A stretch of DNA of 54,758 nucleotides from a bacterium UBP15_UBA6099. GTDB taxonomy: Bacteria > UBP15 > UBA6099. The position numbers and the translations under genes are program-made. Position 1 is the stretch's first letter. Each line of letters starts with the position of its first letter. This document shows, piece after piece, positions 15,815-24,337 of this stretch. Where the stretch lies: the NCBI GenBank assembly GCA_002435745.1, contig DIWT01000032.1:1-54758 (forward strand). The letters run 5' to 3'. The notes under the pieces are model-generated. The model had not been told where the DNA came from and did not search any database. It saw nothing but the letters and a program-made list of their open reading frames with translations.

Positions 15815-16375
15815 ATGAAAGATTTCTATACGACAACGGAAGTCGCGCGATTGCTCGGCTTGCACGCAAACACCATGAAGAACTGGGTGCGCGAGGGAAA
15901 GATTCCGTCTTTCCGCACCATCGGCGGCCACTATAGAATCAAGTCGGATGAGCTTGTAAGAGCGTTGCGCGATAGAAACATCCCCGTCCCTGAAGAGCTT
16001 GCGACGGCGAAAAAAATGATATTCATCGTCCACCCCGACGAAAAAGTGCGAGGGCGGATGTCCGAGGAAATATGCTCGCAGTGCAAGGTGGACGTCTGTC
16101 AGTTCGGATGCGGGGTGGACGCGCTTCTAGCGCTTCCGGAGAACCGTCCGTCGGCGATGATCTGGAACGCGGGCATCAATGGCATAAAAACTTCGCTGGT
16201 GTCCGAAGCCATTGAGCGGAACGAGAAAACCCGCGGGATTAATGTTCTGGCTTTTTTCACGTCGGACGAAACGATTGACATAGAGCAAATCGATCTTGAA
16301 AAATCAGCCCAGCTATACCGATATCCTCAGAACCTCGGAGAAATAACGGAGGCGGTGCGGCAGTTGAAAGACTGA
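15815..16375 (+). CDS. Helix-turn-helix protein with receiver-like domain lacking the phosphoacceptor
   Basis: This 186-residue protein begins with an excisionase/MerR-like DNA-binding domain (5-50: YTTTEVARLLGLHANTMKNW, then a wing FRTIGGHYRIK). Residues about 66-186 look like a response-regulator receiver: MIFIVHPDEKVRGRM for the first strand and acidic turn, and SAMIWNAGINGI at the phosphorylation strand. Asn118 stands where Asp is needed, so it is probably a pseudoreceiver. No histidine kinase is adjacent. GAGG lies upstream of the ATG. The AT-rich leader contains TTTACT and TATAAA-like boxes (15731-15757) with a short 15-bp spacer. Confidence 0.78.
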   Translation: MKDFYTTTEVARLLGLHANTMKNWVREGKIPSFRTIGGHYRIKSDELVRALRDRNIPVPEELATAKKMIFIVHPDEKVRGRMSEEICSQCKVDVCQFGCGVDALLALPENRPSAMIWNAGINGIKTSLVSEAIERNEKTRGINVLAFFTSDETIDIEQIDLEKSAQLYRYPQNLGEITEAVRQLKD

Positions 16376-16386
16376 TCGCGCGCCCA

Positions 16387-16608
16387 TCATCCGCAACTCG
16401 AACAATTCCGGGTCGAACACGTCGAGCAGGACGAGGCCGAAGAAGAGCCTCCGGAACCGCTTTTTTTCGCTGTGACAATGCTGTCGAACAGCCGCCTTGC
16501 CCCGCCGCCGCAGGCTTCGCAGCGCACGTCGTCGCGAGGATCGTTTATCCCGGCGAAAATCTCGAATTCTTTCCCGCATTTCTCGCAACAGTAATCGTAG
16601 TACGGCAT
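16387..16608 (-). CDS. FmdB-family zinc ribbon protein
   Basis: This 73-residue protein has the FmdB layout: MPYYDYCCEKCGKEFEIF, then RCEACGGGARRLF, giving two CxxC-type pairs (C8/C11 and C30/C33) that bind zinc. The Ser/Gly/Cys-rich tail ends in CSTCSTRNCSSCG. The family was named from formamidase regulators but is of unknown function in most bacteria. The ATG at 16608 has GAGG upstream. It converges on the HTH-pseudoreceiver gene with only 11 bp between. A second family member is at 38495-38746. Confidence 0.88.
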   Translation of the reverse strand: MPYYDYCCEKCGKEFEIFAGINDPRDDVRCEACGGGARRLFDSIVTAKKSGSGGSSSASSCSTCSTRNCSSCG

Positions 16609-16692
16609 ACTCTTGGCCTCTTTCACTTCTATTAAAAAAGTATAACCGCGATACTGCGGATGCGAATTGCTGAGCGCCGGTTGCCGGGCGCG

Positions 16693-19434
16693 TTAAGAGC
16701 GAATCTTTATTCCCTCTACGATCATCCTGACGAAAGTTCCGATGGAGGCTCCTTTTTCCGCTTTCGCGGCTGGATCGAAGTCTTTGTTTCCGTGTTCGAG
16801 GAAATCGGAATATTTCCATCCCGCGCAGGAGTCAAGATCGTGTTCGGCGCGATACGGGGCGATGTCGGCTTCGATGTCGGCGTCCTGAAGCGAGGGCCTG
16901 CCCTGCGAGTCGCGGACGATGACAGCGGGGGGCATGCTGAAGAGGTCGGCCTCCGCGCGCAGCGCGGCGGGCGGCGAGTCCCCTTCGTAGGGCGCCAGCA
17001 TAAGGCTCATCCTTACTTTGCCGCCGTTGAACGACGGGGCGGTCGGGCGGTGCTGCGCGCCGATCATCATCGTCATCTCGTACGCCAGATTGAACCCTTC
17101 GTTCAGATGCGAGAATTGTTTGCCGAAGTATGTGCCGAACGGGTTGAGAGACGCCCTCTGCCTGCCGCCGGATTCGCGGACGCGCATCGGGCAGTAGGCC
17201 GGCGAGGAGTTGATCCCGGCGTCCGCGCTTATGAGCAGGCCGCGCGAGGAATCCGAGAGCGCGAGCCATCCGTCCGTCACTTGATTGTTGCAGGCGTCCG
17301 GCGCTCGGTTCGCCTTGTCTATCGAGCCGTAGTCGAAATCGTAGCTGTTCGTCACATTCTTATAGTTGTGTTTCCACACGCGCAGGAATCCGCCGGGCGG
17401 GCTGAACAGCGCTGGCCGTATCTCTGCGGGCATGACCTCGTACCATCTCGTGTCGAATTTCTTTCCGGTGTGCGAGGACGAGCTTATGTCGTCAGATTCC
17501 GAGGGGGTTTGAGGAAAAGAGACGTCGGCGTCGACGAACAGGCGGGGGAAGCCTTCGAACACGCGAAGCTCGTGCCTGCCTTCGACAGTGTAGTTTTTTC
17601 CTTTGCAGAAGATGACTGTTTTTGAGGAAAGGGAGATCGAGCCGAGGCGTCCGGCGGGGCCGACGCGGGCGGATTCCGCTTTGTAGGAGCGAGGCGTGTA
17701 ATGTTTCCTGTTCGAGTCGGCCCTGTATGTGGCGCCGAGGGAGATGAGTTGCCCGTCGGAGAATTCTCCGGCGGATGACGCGAACGAGGCGATCCTTCCG
17801 CGAGGGTCGAGCCTGACGGACACGAGGCCGTTGTCGAGAAGCTCTGAGGAGGCTTTGACCGATTCCGCCGGCGCGACAGGCTCGGATGTTTCCACGAGGG
17901 CGTATCCCTGAGAGAGCGAGCCGTCTGCTGCGTGCGCGAACCACAGGACGGCGGAGACGACTTTTCCTTCGGCGTCCGTCTTCGCGTCGTCGAGGTCGAA
18001 CGGGACGTCGGCTCCCGACGAGTCCTTGAGGGCGAGCCGGGCGGGGTCTGCCGGGCGCACCGGCATGAACGGAACCCGCATGATGACGCGCGCGCCGCGC
18101 TCCACCGCCGCCTGCTCTCCGTACTTTGTTTGATTGACGACGGAGAAGCAGAACAGTTCCGAGCCGTCCTCTTTGCAGAGAGGCTCGACGCCGGACTGCG
18201 CCGCCGCCAGTTCCGCCGCGCGGGAGGATGTTTCCAGCATGTTCCTCGCCAGATGAAACGCCACCCTCGCCCTGTCCGGGTGCACCACCGGGGAGTTCAT
18301 GCCGAAATGCGTAGTGCTTAACAGCAACAGCTTGTTTTCAAAGCAGGAGTCGCCGGGGCCGCGCAGGAGGCGCTCGATTTCCGCGCGCGCGTCCGGGGCC
18401 GCGGCGGCTGAAAGGAAGTCGGCGGTCCGTTCGAGCTTTCTTGCTTTCTCGGACAGCCGCCACAGGCCCTGATTGACCAGCTTCTCCGTCCAACTGTTGA
18501 AGCCGCAGTAAGAGCCGTCAGCGAGGTCCTGCCGCACGGTGATGTCGCCGACGGGCGGGTTGTTCTTGATGTAGTCGCCTAGAGAGCCGAACTCCAGATA
18601 ATCGAGGCTGTTGACCGTCTCGATGAACTCCGCAAGCCCGCGCGTGTTCGGCAGCCGGTCGAAGATTTTCGGCAGACCGATCCCCGTCCAAAGTTCCGCG
18701 TCGGCGTCCATGTTGATGTACAGCAACGCGTTGCCGGGTATCTCTCCGCTCTTCTGTTTTTTTCGTATCGCCGCCGCCCACTTGCGAAGCGACCCGGCGG
18801 TCATGATGTCGCCCTGATTGTACATCGGGATCATAAGCATGGCCGCGTCCGATTCCGTCGAGTGGAACCTGAGCGGGTTGTGCGCCTCGTTCGGGGTCAG
18901 ACGGGGAATGAAGTTGCGAACCGAGTCGAAAGGCACGGCGCTGTAGTACAGGGCGATGGCTTTGACGCCCTGTTCGAGGTAAAGCTCGACGCCGCCGTGC
19001 GTGAACATCGTTTCTTGAGTGCGGACGACCGGGGAATATTCGCCGAAGAGGTCCGCGAGGCCGGAGCCGGCGGAGTTGGAGATCGTCCGTTTTAGGCTTT
19101 CCCTGAACTCCTCGACGGTGGAGGCGGCGAGGTCGCCGTTGTTCCAGCATCCGAGGATGGCCTCGTCTTTTCCCTGCTTGACTCTTCTTACAAGGCCTTC
19201 GATTATGTCCGGCGCGAAACGCGGGATTATGTTCTCGAGCGACCAGTAGTGGTCGAAGTCCCAAGTCCCCCGCGCGTCCAGTCCGCGCTCGTTCGCTTCG
19301 TCGAGTATCCGTATTATCTCCCGGATTATCTTCAAATCCGTTCCGAATCCTGTCTTGTCGTTGCGGTCTCCCCTCCATGAATGGTTGCAGTTCACATGGA
19401 ATCCGCACACGAGATATATTTTTTTATCGGACAT
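16693..19434 (-). CDS. Large GH38/GH57-like putative glycoside hydrolase
   Basis: This 913-residue protein looks like a glycoside hydrolase of the GH38/57 type, with an N-terminal (beta/alpha) barrel domain and a large C-terminal beta-sandwich domain. The opening YLVCGFHVNCNHSWRGD sits where GH38 mannosidases have their metal-binding HxHWD segment. WDFDHYW and a later NNGDLAASTVEEFRESL resemble barrel motifs of that superfamily. The catalytic nucleophile cannot be assigned safely. There is no signal peptide, so it may act in the cytoplasm on imported or stored glycans. A strong AAAGGAG lies 6 bp from the ATG. It is 117 bp downstream of the gene at 19552-20478 on the same strand. Confidence 0.6.
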   Translation of the reverse strand: MSDKKIYLVCGFHVNCNHSWRGDRNDKTGFGTDLKIIREIIRILDEANERGLDARGTWDFDHYWSLENIIPRFAPDIIEGLVRRVKQGKDEAILGCWNNGDLAASTVEEFRESLKRTISNSAGSGLADLFGEYSPVVRTQETMFTHGGVELYLEQGVKAIALYYSAVPFDSVRNFIPRLTPNEAHNPLRFHSTESDAAMLMIPMYNQGDIMTAGSLRKWAAAIRKKQKSGEIPGNALLYINMDADAELWTGIGLPKIFDRLPNTRGLAEFIETVNSLDYLEFGSLGDYIKNNPPVGDITVRQDLADGSYCGFNSWTEKLVNQGLWRLSEKARKLERTADFLSAAAAPDARAEIERLLRGPGDSCFENKLLLLSTTHFGMNSPVVHPDRARVAFHLARNMLETSSRAAELAAAQSGVEPLCKEDGSELFCFSVVNQTKYGEQAAVERGARVIMRVPFMPVRPADPARLALKDSSGADVPFDLDDAKTDAEGKVVSAVLWFAHAADGSLSQGYALVETSEPVAPAESVKASSELLDNGLVSVRLDPRGRIASFASSAGEFSDGQLISLGATYRADSNRKHYTPRSYKAESARVGPAGRLGSISLSSKTVIFCKGKNYTVEGRHELRVFEGFPRLFVDADVSFPQTPSESDDISSSSHTGKKFDTRWYEVMPAEIRPALFSPPGGFLRVWKHNYKNVTNSYDFDYGSIDKANRAPDACNNQVTDGWLALSDSSRGLLISADAGINSSPAYCPMRVRESGGRQRASLNPFGTYFGKQFSHLNEGFNLAYEMTMMIGAQHRPTAPSFNGGKVRMSLMLAPYEGDSPPAALRAEADLFSMPPAVIVRDSQGRPSLQDADIEADIAPYRAEHDLDSCAGWKYSDFLEHGNKDFDPAAKAEKGASIGTFVRMIVEGIKIRS

Positions 19435-19551
19435 GGAAAGCTCCTTTCGACGCGTGGAAATTTTAACACATAAAGTTTCGCGCAGGAAGCTGGGAGCGGC
19501 GCGCGGGCGCGCCGGACGGATTTGTTTTCAGTGTTCGAGCCTCGGCGCTCC

Positions 19552-20478
19552 TCATTCGTTCAGCGGCAGTATCCGGGGTTTCAGGTCGCTCTTCTTCAAC
19601 ATCTCGTCGAGGTCCTGAATGGTCAGCGGGTTCTTTCTGTTTCTGCCGAGGATGGTCGAGTAAACGCCTTCCATGACGTTTGTGCCGAAGGAGCGTCCGC
19701 CGAAGTCCGGCGTGGTGGTGATTAGCGTGGCGACCCCCATCTTCTTCATCTCCTCGACATCCGAGGCCGTAACCGTGTTGGTGATTATCGTCTTGCCCGC
19801 CATGTCGTCGGGCATGTATCTGTTTATGTAGTTGAAATCCCCGGCTATTACTTCTGCGCGGCGGAAGTAGTCCTCGAACTTCGGCGTCCTTTTCTCCTGT
19901 TTTTTTCCTGTCGGATAGAGCAGTTCGAAGGGGACGTTCGACACTATGGGAACAAGTATGGAGGCGACGATCTTGAGGGCCGGCAGCGTCCTCAGCGGAA
20001 TGGGCAGGTTCAGAGTGAACATCAGGTCGCCGAGCGTGACGTCGCAGCCGGAATTGAAGAGAGCCTCGGCCATGCCGAACCTGTCCGCCGAGCTGATGAC
20101 GAGAACCTTTGAGCCTTTGCGGAGATATTTCCCTTCCTTCGCCAACTGCATGATGAAACCGCGCTCGATGGTGTGTTTCAGCATGCTGCCGTCGTAAGTC
20201 GGAGAGATTTTGGCGCAGTCGGCCAGTTTCTTGCCGTCTTTCAGCGTGTATCGTTTCTTGCCGATAATCAGGTATAGGTCGATGCCGCCCAGCCCGATGG
20301 CGTCCACTTTGCCGTCATAGTCGCGGATCATCTGTTTGGCTTTTTCCATGTCGCCGTCCGTGCCGACGCGCTCGATCAAGAAAGGAACCCCCATCACGTC
20401 CGTCTCGACGCTGTGGTCTCTTTTAGAGGAGCCGATGCTTACGCTCACGACATGTTTTCTTTCTTGCGAGGAAGTCAT
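19552..20478 (-). CDS. 'Quinate 5-dehydrogenase'-type conserved protein
   Basis: This 308-residue protein matches, from memory of the family, proteins named quinate 5-dehydrogenase in anaerobes. The features are VSVSIGSSKRDHSVETDVMG at the start, LIERVGTDGDMEKAKQMIRDYDGKVDAIGLGGIDLY (39-74 region), and a C-terminal TITASDVEEMKKMGVATLITTTP-like stretch. The name is poorly supported and no shikimate-pathway gene is near. The function should be taken as unknown. The sequence contains Gly-rich turns typical of a Rossmann-like fold. A promoter is proposed at 20520-20548. The GH38/57-like gene follows on the same strand. Confidence 0.65.
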   Translation of the reverse strand: MTSSQERKHVVSVSIGSSKRDHSVETDVMGVPFLIERVGTDGDMEKAKQMIRDYDGKVDAIGLGGIDLYLIIGKKRYTLKDGKKLADCAKISPTYDGSMLKHTIERGFIMQLAKEGKYLRKGSKVLVISSADRFGMAEALFNSGCDVTLGDLMFTLNLPIPLRTLPALKIVASILVPIVSNVPFELLYPTGKKQEKRTPKFEDYFRRAEVIAGDFNYINRYMPDDMAGKTIITNTVTASDVEEMKKMGVATLITTTPDFGGRSFGTNVMEGVYSTILGRNRKNPLTIQDLDEMLKKSDLKPRILPLNE

Positions 20479-20519
20479 GTAAAGAACCCGCCTTTCGCGC
20501 GGAATTCACTGCCATAGCA

Positions 20520-20548
20520 ATCATATAAGAGCGAAAATGAAAAGTAAA
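20520..20548 (-). promoter_or_regulatory. Promoter for the gene at 19552-20478
   Basis: On the minus strand TTTACT (20543-20548) and TATGAT (20520-20525) are separated by 17 bp, with a leader of about 35 nt. Confidence 0.5.
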
Positions 20549-20697
20549 GAAGATGCCGCCTGAGCGCATTTTAGGCGACACGGCGGCACGGCTTTTTCGC
20601 TCGAAGGACGCGGGCCAACCCGAATTTTCACCATAGCGATTTATCACCGAAGATACATGTGATATGAAGCGAAAGGTTTAGAAAAAGGCTAAAAAAA

Positions 20698-20737
20698 CAC
20701 CCTTTTCAAAGGATTTTCCCCAATCGCCGAAGGCGAA
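20698..20737 (-). terminator. Terminator-like repeat hairpin after hypB
   Basis: Reading leftwards, a CGCCTTCGGCG hairpin is followed by TTGGGGAAAATCCTTTGAAA and a run ending in GTTTTTTTAG. This is the same two-hairpin structure as at 2066-2130 and 23796-23868, here 35 bp after the hypB stop in hypB orientation. The remainder of the gap to 20478 carries only the promoter at 20520-20548 and an unexplained half-match to the ATTTTTCACCA hairpin near 20622. Confidence 0.6.
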
Positions 20738-20771
20738 AACAGATTAAAGGTTTTTTATGCTATTCGATTTT

Positions 20772-21434
20772 TCATTTTTTCGACGCGGACAGGCCTCGCA
20801 GCCAGTCCAGCCATTCGCCGACGCCTTCGCCTGTTTTCGCGGACAGCTTCATCACGCGCAGGCCGGGGTTTGCCGCCCTGATGTTTCTTTCAAGCAATTC
20901 CATGTCGAAATCCAGCGCGGGAAGCAGGTCGATCTTAGTCGCCACGCACAGGTCGCACGACCTGAACATGATGGGATATTTGTCGGGTTTGTCCTCGCCC
21001 TCCGTCACGCTTATCAGGACGACGTTGGCGTCGACGCCGAGGTTGAACTCCGCCGGGCAGACGAGGTTGCCCACGTTCTCGACGAACAGCAGATCGACGA
21101 GCGAGAGGTCAAGTTGTTCGGCGGCGCTCCGCACCCAAGCGGCCTCCAGATGGCAGTCGCCTCCGAACGGGCCGGTGTTTATCTGCGCGGTCTGAATTCC
21201 GAACCGGGCTAGGCGCTCGGCGTCCAGAGTAGTGAGAATGTCGCCCTCGACCACCGCCGCGCCAAGTTCCCCGCCAAGAGCCTCCAGCGTCTTCTCAAGA
21301 AGAGCCGTTTTGCCGGACCCCGGAGAACTCATCATGTTCACCGCCGCAACATTCATGTCGGAGAAAAACTTCCTGTTGATTTCAGCGTCGGCTTCCTGCG
21401 CCGCCATCAACTTTTTCAAAACTTTGATTTCCAT
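20772..21434 (-). CDS. hypB: Hydrogenase nickel incorporation GTPase HypB
   Basis: This 220-residue SIMIBI-class GTPase helps insert nickel into NiFe hydrogenase, or delivers nickel to other enzymes. The P-loop SPGSGKT is at 37-43, followed by GDILTTLDAERL, CHLEAAW (metal-site Cys-His), ENVGNLVCPAEFNLG, and TKIDLLP as the base-specificity motif. It lacks the N-terminal CxxCGC high-affinity nickel site and any His-rich stretch. The ATG at 21434 has GAGAGG upstream. No hydrogenase or other hyp gene is in the window. The partner metalloenzyme must lie elsewhere. Confidence 0.95.
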   Translation of the reverse strand: MEIKVLKKLMAAQEADAEINRKFFSDMNVAAVNMMSSPGSGKTALLEKTLEALGGELGAAVVEGDILTTLDAERLARFGIQTAQINTGPFGGDCHLEAAWVRSAAEQLDLSLVDLLFVENVGNLVCPAEFNLGVDANVVLISVTEGEDKPDKYPIMFRSCDLCVATKIDLLPALDFDMELLERNIRAANPGLRVMKLSAKTGEGVGEWLDWLRGLSASKK

Positions 21435-21637
21435 TCGAGCCTCTCTAGCCGCCATCGGCGCCGCGTTTTTCCCGCCCCGCATTTCTCACAATAGAAATCC
21501 GGATGCCGTTTTCTAAGCTTCACATATTATCGTTTCTTTGTCCACCAAGAAAAGATGCTGAATCCGAAAAGGGGAGTTCTGGTTCATGCGCTCTGCGTCG
21601 TGACTGAGGTTTGATAAAGCGGCGCGTCGTCTGCGAA

Positions 21638-22156
21638 TCAGGGTTTTTTCGAGCGGGACAGGAAAACGAAGTCTTTGTGAGAGACGGATGCGTGGCATGA
21701 GGCGCATTTTTCCACTTTGCCGAGCGTCGTCTCGGAGAATCCGGGGACGGTCTGAATGTACGCCCAGTCGCCGCCTTCAGGGTGGTATCCGGCGTTCATC
21801 TTCACCATAGCGGTGAGCGCCATTAACGCGCCTTTTTCTCCGCCGGAAAGCGGCTTGAAGTTCTCTTTGACGATAACCGAGCCTGCGGGAAACGGCATCT
21901 CGCCCGACCTGAAAGAGGCGATTCCCCGGTCGTTCACATACACGTCCTTGATGGCGCTCATGTGAGCGTCCGTGTTGACGTTTGCGACGGCGCGCTGCCA
22001 GTCGCGGTATTCTTTTATCAACTCGAGGCTGACTTCGGCGGGGGCTTCGGGGACGGACTGCGCGGATTTGCCTGCGGTTTTGTCTCCGCTGCATCCGGAA
22101 ACAAAACAAGCTAAGGAGAAAAACAAAGCGATAGCGGCCGATGATTTGACGCTCAT
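21638..22156 (-). CDS. Cytochrome P460-like lipoprotein with one CxxCH heme site
   Basis: This 172-residue protein has a lipoprotein signal (lipobox VSGC, Cys22). A P460-type domain follows (residues about 45-172), with KDVYVNDRGIASFRSGEMPF, FPAGSVIVKENF and GYHPEGGDWAYIQ. It ends in the heme c motif CASCH (151-155). Cytochrome P460 proteins oxidise hydroxylamine or bind NO in some bacteria; other members have unknown roles. A strong GGAGGG site precedes the ATG at 22156. It sits upstream of hypB, separated by about 200 bp, and a link is not evident. Confidence 0.8.
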   Translation of the reverse strand: MSVKSSAAIALFFSLACFVSGCSGDKTAGKSAQSVPEAPAEVSLELIKEYRDWQRAVANVNTDAHMSAIKDVYVNDRGIASFRSGEMPFPAGSVIVKENFKPLSGGEKGALMALTAMVKMNAGYHPEGGDWAYIQTVPGFSETTLGKVEKCASCHASVSHKDFVFLSRSKKP

Positions 22157-22526
22157 AAACCCGCCCTCCGGATTTTGCGGACGACGCTTTAACAACGGCA
22201 TCCGCTAATCTGCGACGCGGAGGCCGGCCACCCTCGCGCGTCCCGATTGCTATTTTCTGATCACACTTACAATGTTACGCGCCTTTTGCAAGAAGGTCAA
22301 CTGCCGCGATGTAGATAAACTTTTCGCAACATTGGTTTTGTCGCATGCGTCCGAAATGGGCGAAGCGCTCTTTTCCGGCGGCGTATTTCGGAATGATATG
22401 CATAACCGCAGCCGGAGCGTTATTTTCGCCGTTTTTTGCGGCGCTATTGCGCTCGCGAGACAAACAGGATGAAAAAAGGTATAATCTATTGAAAATCAAA
22501 GAATGGCGGAGCCTGCCGGGGGACGG
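22157..22526. other. Divergent promoter region of about 370 bp
   Basis: This gap separates the leftward P460 gene from the rightward ROK gene. Only the promoter at 22457-22485 for the ROK gene was recognised. The rest shows no ORF, repeat or strong hairpin. Confidence 0.5.
22457..22485 (+). promoter_or_regulatory. Promoter for the ROK-family gene
   Basis: GAGACA (22457-22462) and a perfect TATAAT (22480-22485) are spaced by 17 bp. A start near 22492 leaves room for the GGGGGA site before the ATG at 22527 and not for one before the ATG at 22503. Confidence 0.5.
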
Positions 22527-23741
22527 ATGGCGAGCGAAGAACTGATAGTGGGGCTTGACCTTGGGGGAACGAAGCTGGCGGCGGCTCTTTTTGCGCGCCG
22601 GGACGGCGGGGCGATAGAGTTCCTGCGCGCTTTGGAAGATATCCACTACGACGGCATATTTGGAAACGGCGGACGGAAGCTTAGCGCGGAGGCGAAATCG
22701 GAACTGATAGCCGACGCGATGGGAAGGGCTGCCGCGGAACTGACCGCCGGAAAAGGCCGTCCGGCGGCGGTCGGCGTAGCCAGCGCGGGCTTCGTCGAGC
22801 GCGGATTTATTGTCGAGGCGTGGAACACCGGAATGAAGAATTTTCCGCTCCGCTCCGAGGTGGAAAAACGGACGGGCGCGCCGGCTTTTCTATTTAAAGA
22901 TTCTTGGGCCCCGGCGTTCGCTGTGAACCCGGACCAGCCGGCGATTATATTCAGCATCGGCACGGGCTTCGGCGGCGTGTCGTGCGAACCCGGTCCGTCC
23001 ATTAAAATCCTCAGCTACTCAGCCCGGAAACGCATCCTATGGATTCCGATGCTGTTCTGCAACGACGATCCGGGATACGCGATATCTTTTTCAGTCGAGC
23101 AGTCGGCGGAGATGATAAAGCGGGGGGTTGAGAAGGCGGCGGCGGCGGGCGCGCGGATTTCGTCTGAGCCGGGGGAACGGGATTTCGAAAAATGGGCGGC
23201 GGCCCTCAGGGACGCCGCAAAGGCCCGCAAACGGCTTTCCCCTTCATGGCTTGAACTCTCCGTGGCCAAAAGCCTCGCGCGCGAGGCCGCCGGACGCATC
23301 AGACCGGGCGAGGTGTTCGCTGACGTTCCCGGAGCCGCCATCATGCCCGGCATCGCCTTCTATTGGTTGACCGGAGAAGAGCTTCCTCCTGAAAAAATCG
23401 ACGCCATGCTCAAGGCCGGAGACCCGGCGGCGCGGACCGCGTTCTTCATTCAGGCTGAGTTCATCGGACACATTCTTTTCCGAATGCAGAAGGAGCGGTT
23501 GGAGTTCAGGCTGCCGCGCGCGCGTCTCGTGTTCGGAACAGGCTCCGGCTATAACGCGGCGACGCACGACGCGCTTAGCCGCCCAGTCATCGAATCGATG
23601 TCGCGCCAGTGCGAGGAAAACGACGTGCCCTGCTCCGGCGTCGAGGATGTCCGGCTTCTATGCAAACCGGACGGGGCCGCCACCACTCTCTCCTGCTACG
23701 GCGCCGCCAGAGGGGCCGCCCTCGGCGTCGCTATGGACTAG
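22527..23741 (+). CDS. ROK-type sugar kinase family protein
   Basis: This protein of about 404 residues has the ASKHA fold of ROK kinases: VGLDLGGTKLAAALF (phosphate-1), GVASAGFVE, an FKDSWAPAFA segment holding the likely catalytic Asp, and IIFSIGTGFGGVSCE (phosphate-2). The ROK zinc signature (CxCGxxGC) is absent and an insertion of about 100 residues separates the halves. It is therefore a divergent member with an unknown substrate, possibly a hexose or another small molecule. The ATG at 22527 with GGGGGA upstream is preferred to 22503. The gene stands alone and is followed by a terminator-like repeat. Confidence 0.75.
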   Translation: MASEELIVGLDLGGTKLAAALFARRDGGAIEFLRALEDIHYDGIFGNGGRKLSAEAKSELIADAMGRAAAELTAGKGRPAAVGVASAGFVERGFIVEAWNTGMKNFPLRSEVEKRTGAPAFLFKDSWAPAFAVNPDQPAIIFSIGTGFGGVSCEPGPSIKILSYSARKRILWIPMLFCNDDPGYAISFSVEQSAEMIKRGVEKAAAAGARISSEPGERDFEKWAAALRDAAKARKRLSPSWLELSVAKSLAREAAGRIRPGEVFADVPGAAIMPGIAFYWLTGEELPPEKIDAMLKAGDPAARTAFFIQAEFIGHILFRMQKERLEFRLPRARLVFGTGSGYNAATHDALSRPVIESMSRQCEENDVPCSGVEDVRLLCKPDGAATTLSCYGAARGAALGVAMD

Positions 23742-23795
23742 AGTAAATAAAGATAAGGCAAAGAAAAAGAATAAGAATAAAGAAATAACAAACGC

Positions 23796-23868
23796 CTGCC
23801 GCCTTCGGCGGTTGGGGAAAACCTTTTGAAAAGGGTTTTTCCCCAAACCCCATTCCCAAACTTTTTAA
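23796..23868 (+). terminator. Terminator-like repeat hairpin after the ROK gene
   Basis: The hairpin GCCGCCTTCGGCGG is followed by TTGGGGAAAACCTTTTGAAA and its complement, then AAACTTTTTAATT. It lies 55 bp beyond the ROK stop, in ROK orientation and in a convergent gap. It is a close relative of the copies at 2066-2130 and 20698-20737. Confidence 0.62.
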
Positions 23869-23927
23869 TTCTGTTTATTGATAGTTAATACGCAACTGGC
23901 GCGCCGCTTAAAATCGTCTCCGCGCGT

Positions 23928-24323
23928 TCATTTGATTTTTAAGTAGATGCGGGTTTTGCGTTTTTTATGGCCGATGAAGACGGTGGCGGTGGATTTGCGC
24001 ATGACTGTGCCGAGGCTCTCGAACTTGTCGAGCGCGGATGTTTCGCCGTCCGTCAATCCGAGCAGGACGACTCCGTGAACGCACGCTCCCGGTTTAACGG
24101 ACATGGCGAAAAAGTCGGGCGTGCGCCGTCGGGCAAAGCCGACCGCGGTGGCCGGGGCGAAACTCGGCGTCCTGCCGATAATGCCTTTGACGAACTCGTG
24201 GCTCATAAGCTCGCCCCATACGAAAACGGCGTCGGGATCGTCCAGTATTTCGGGGGCGACTTTTTTTCCGGCGGGGTGAAATACTGTGGCAAGATCGTTT
24301 TTGAAAAATGTGGCGTCAAGCAT
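23928..24323 (-). CDS. Gamma-glutamylcyclotransferase-like (AIG2-type) protein
   Basis: This 131-residue protein follows the GGCT/AIG2 fold: AVFVWGELMSHEFVKGIIGR near residues 32-51, where the family has a YGTLM-like substrate loop, and VHGVVLLGL before ALDKFES. Glu102 of that last motif is at the usual catalytic position. Family members cyclise gamma-glutamyl amines or amino acids, and the substrate here is unknown. GGGAGG lies 6 bp from the ATG. It begins 14 bp after the epimerase gene on the same strand, so they form an operon. Confidence 0.82.
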   Translation of the reverse strand: MLDATFFKNDLATVFHPAGKKVAPEILDDPDAVFVWGELMSHEFVKGIIGRTPSFAPATAVGFARRRTPDFFAMSVKPGACVHGVVLLGLTDGETSALDKFESLGTVMRKSTATVFIGHKKRKTRIYLKIK

Positions 24324-24337
24324 ATTGTTCCTCCCGT

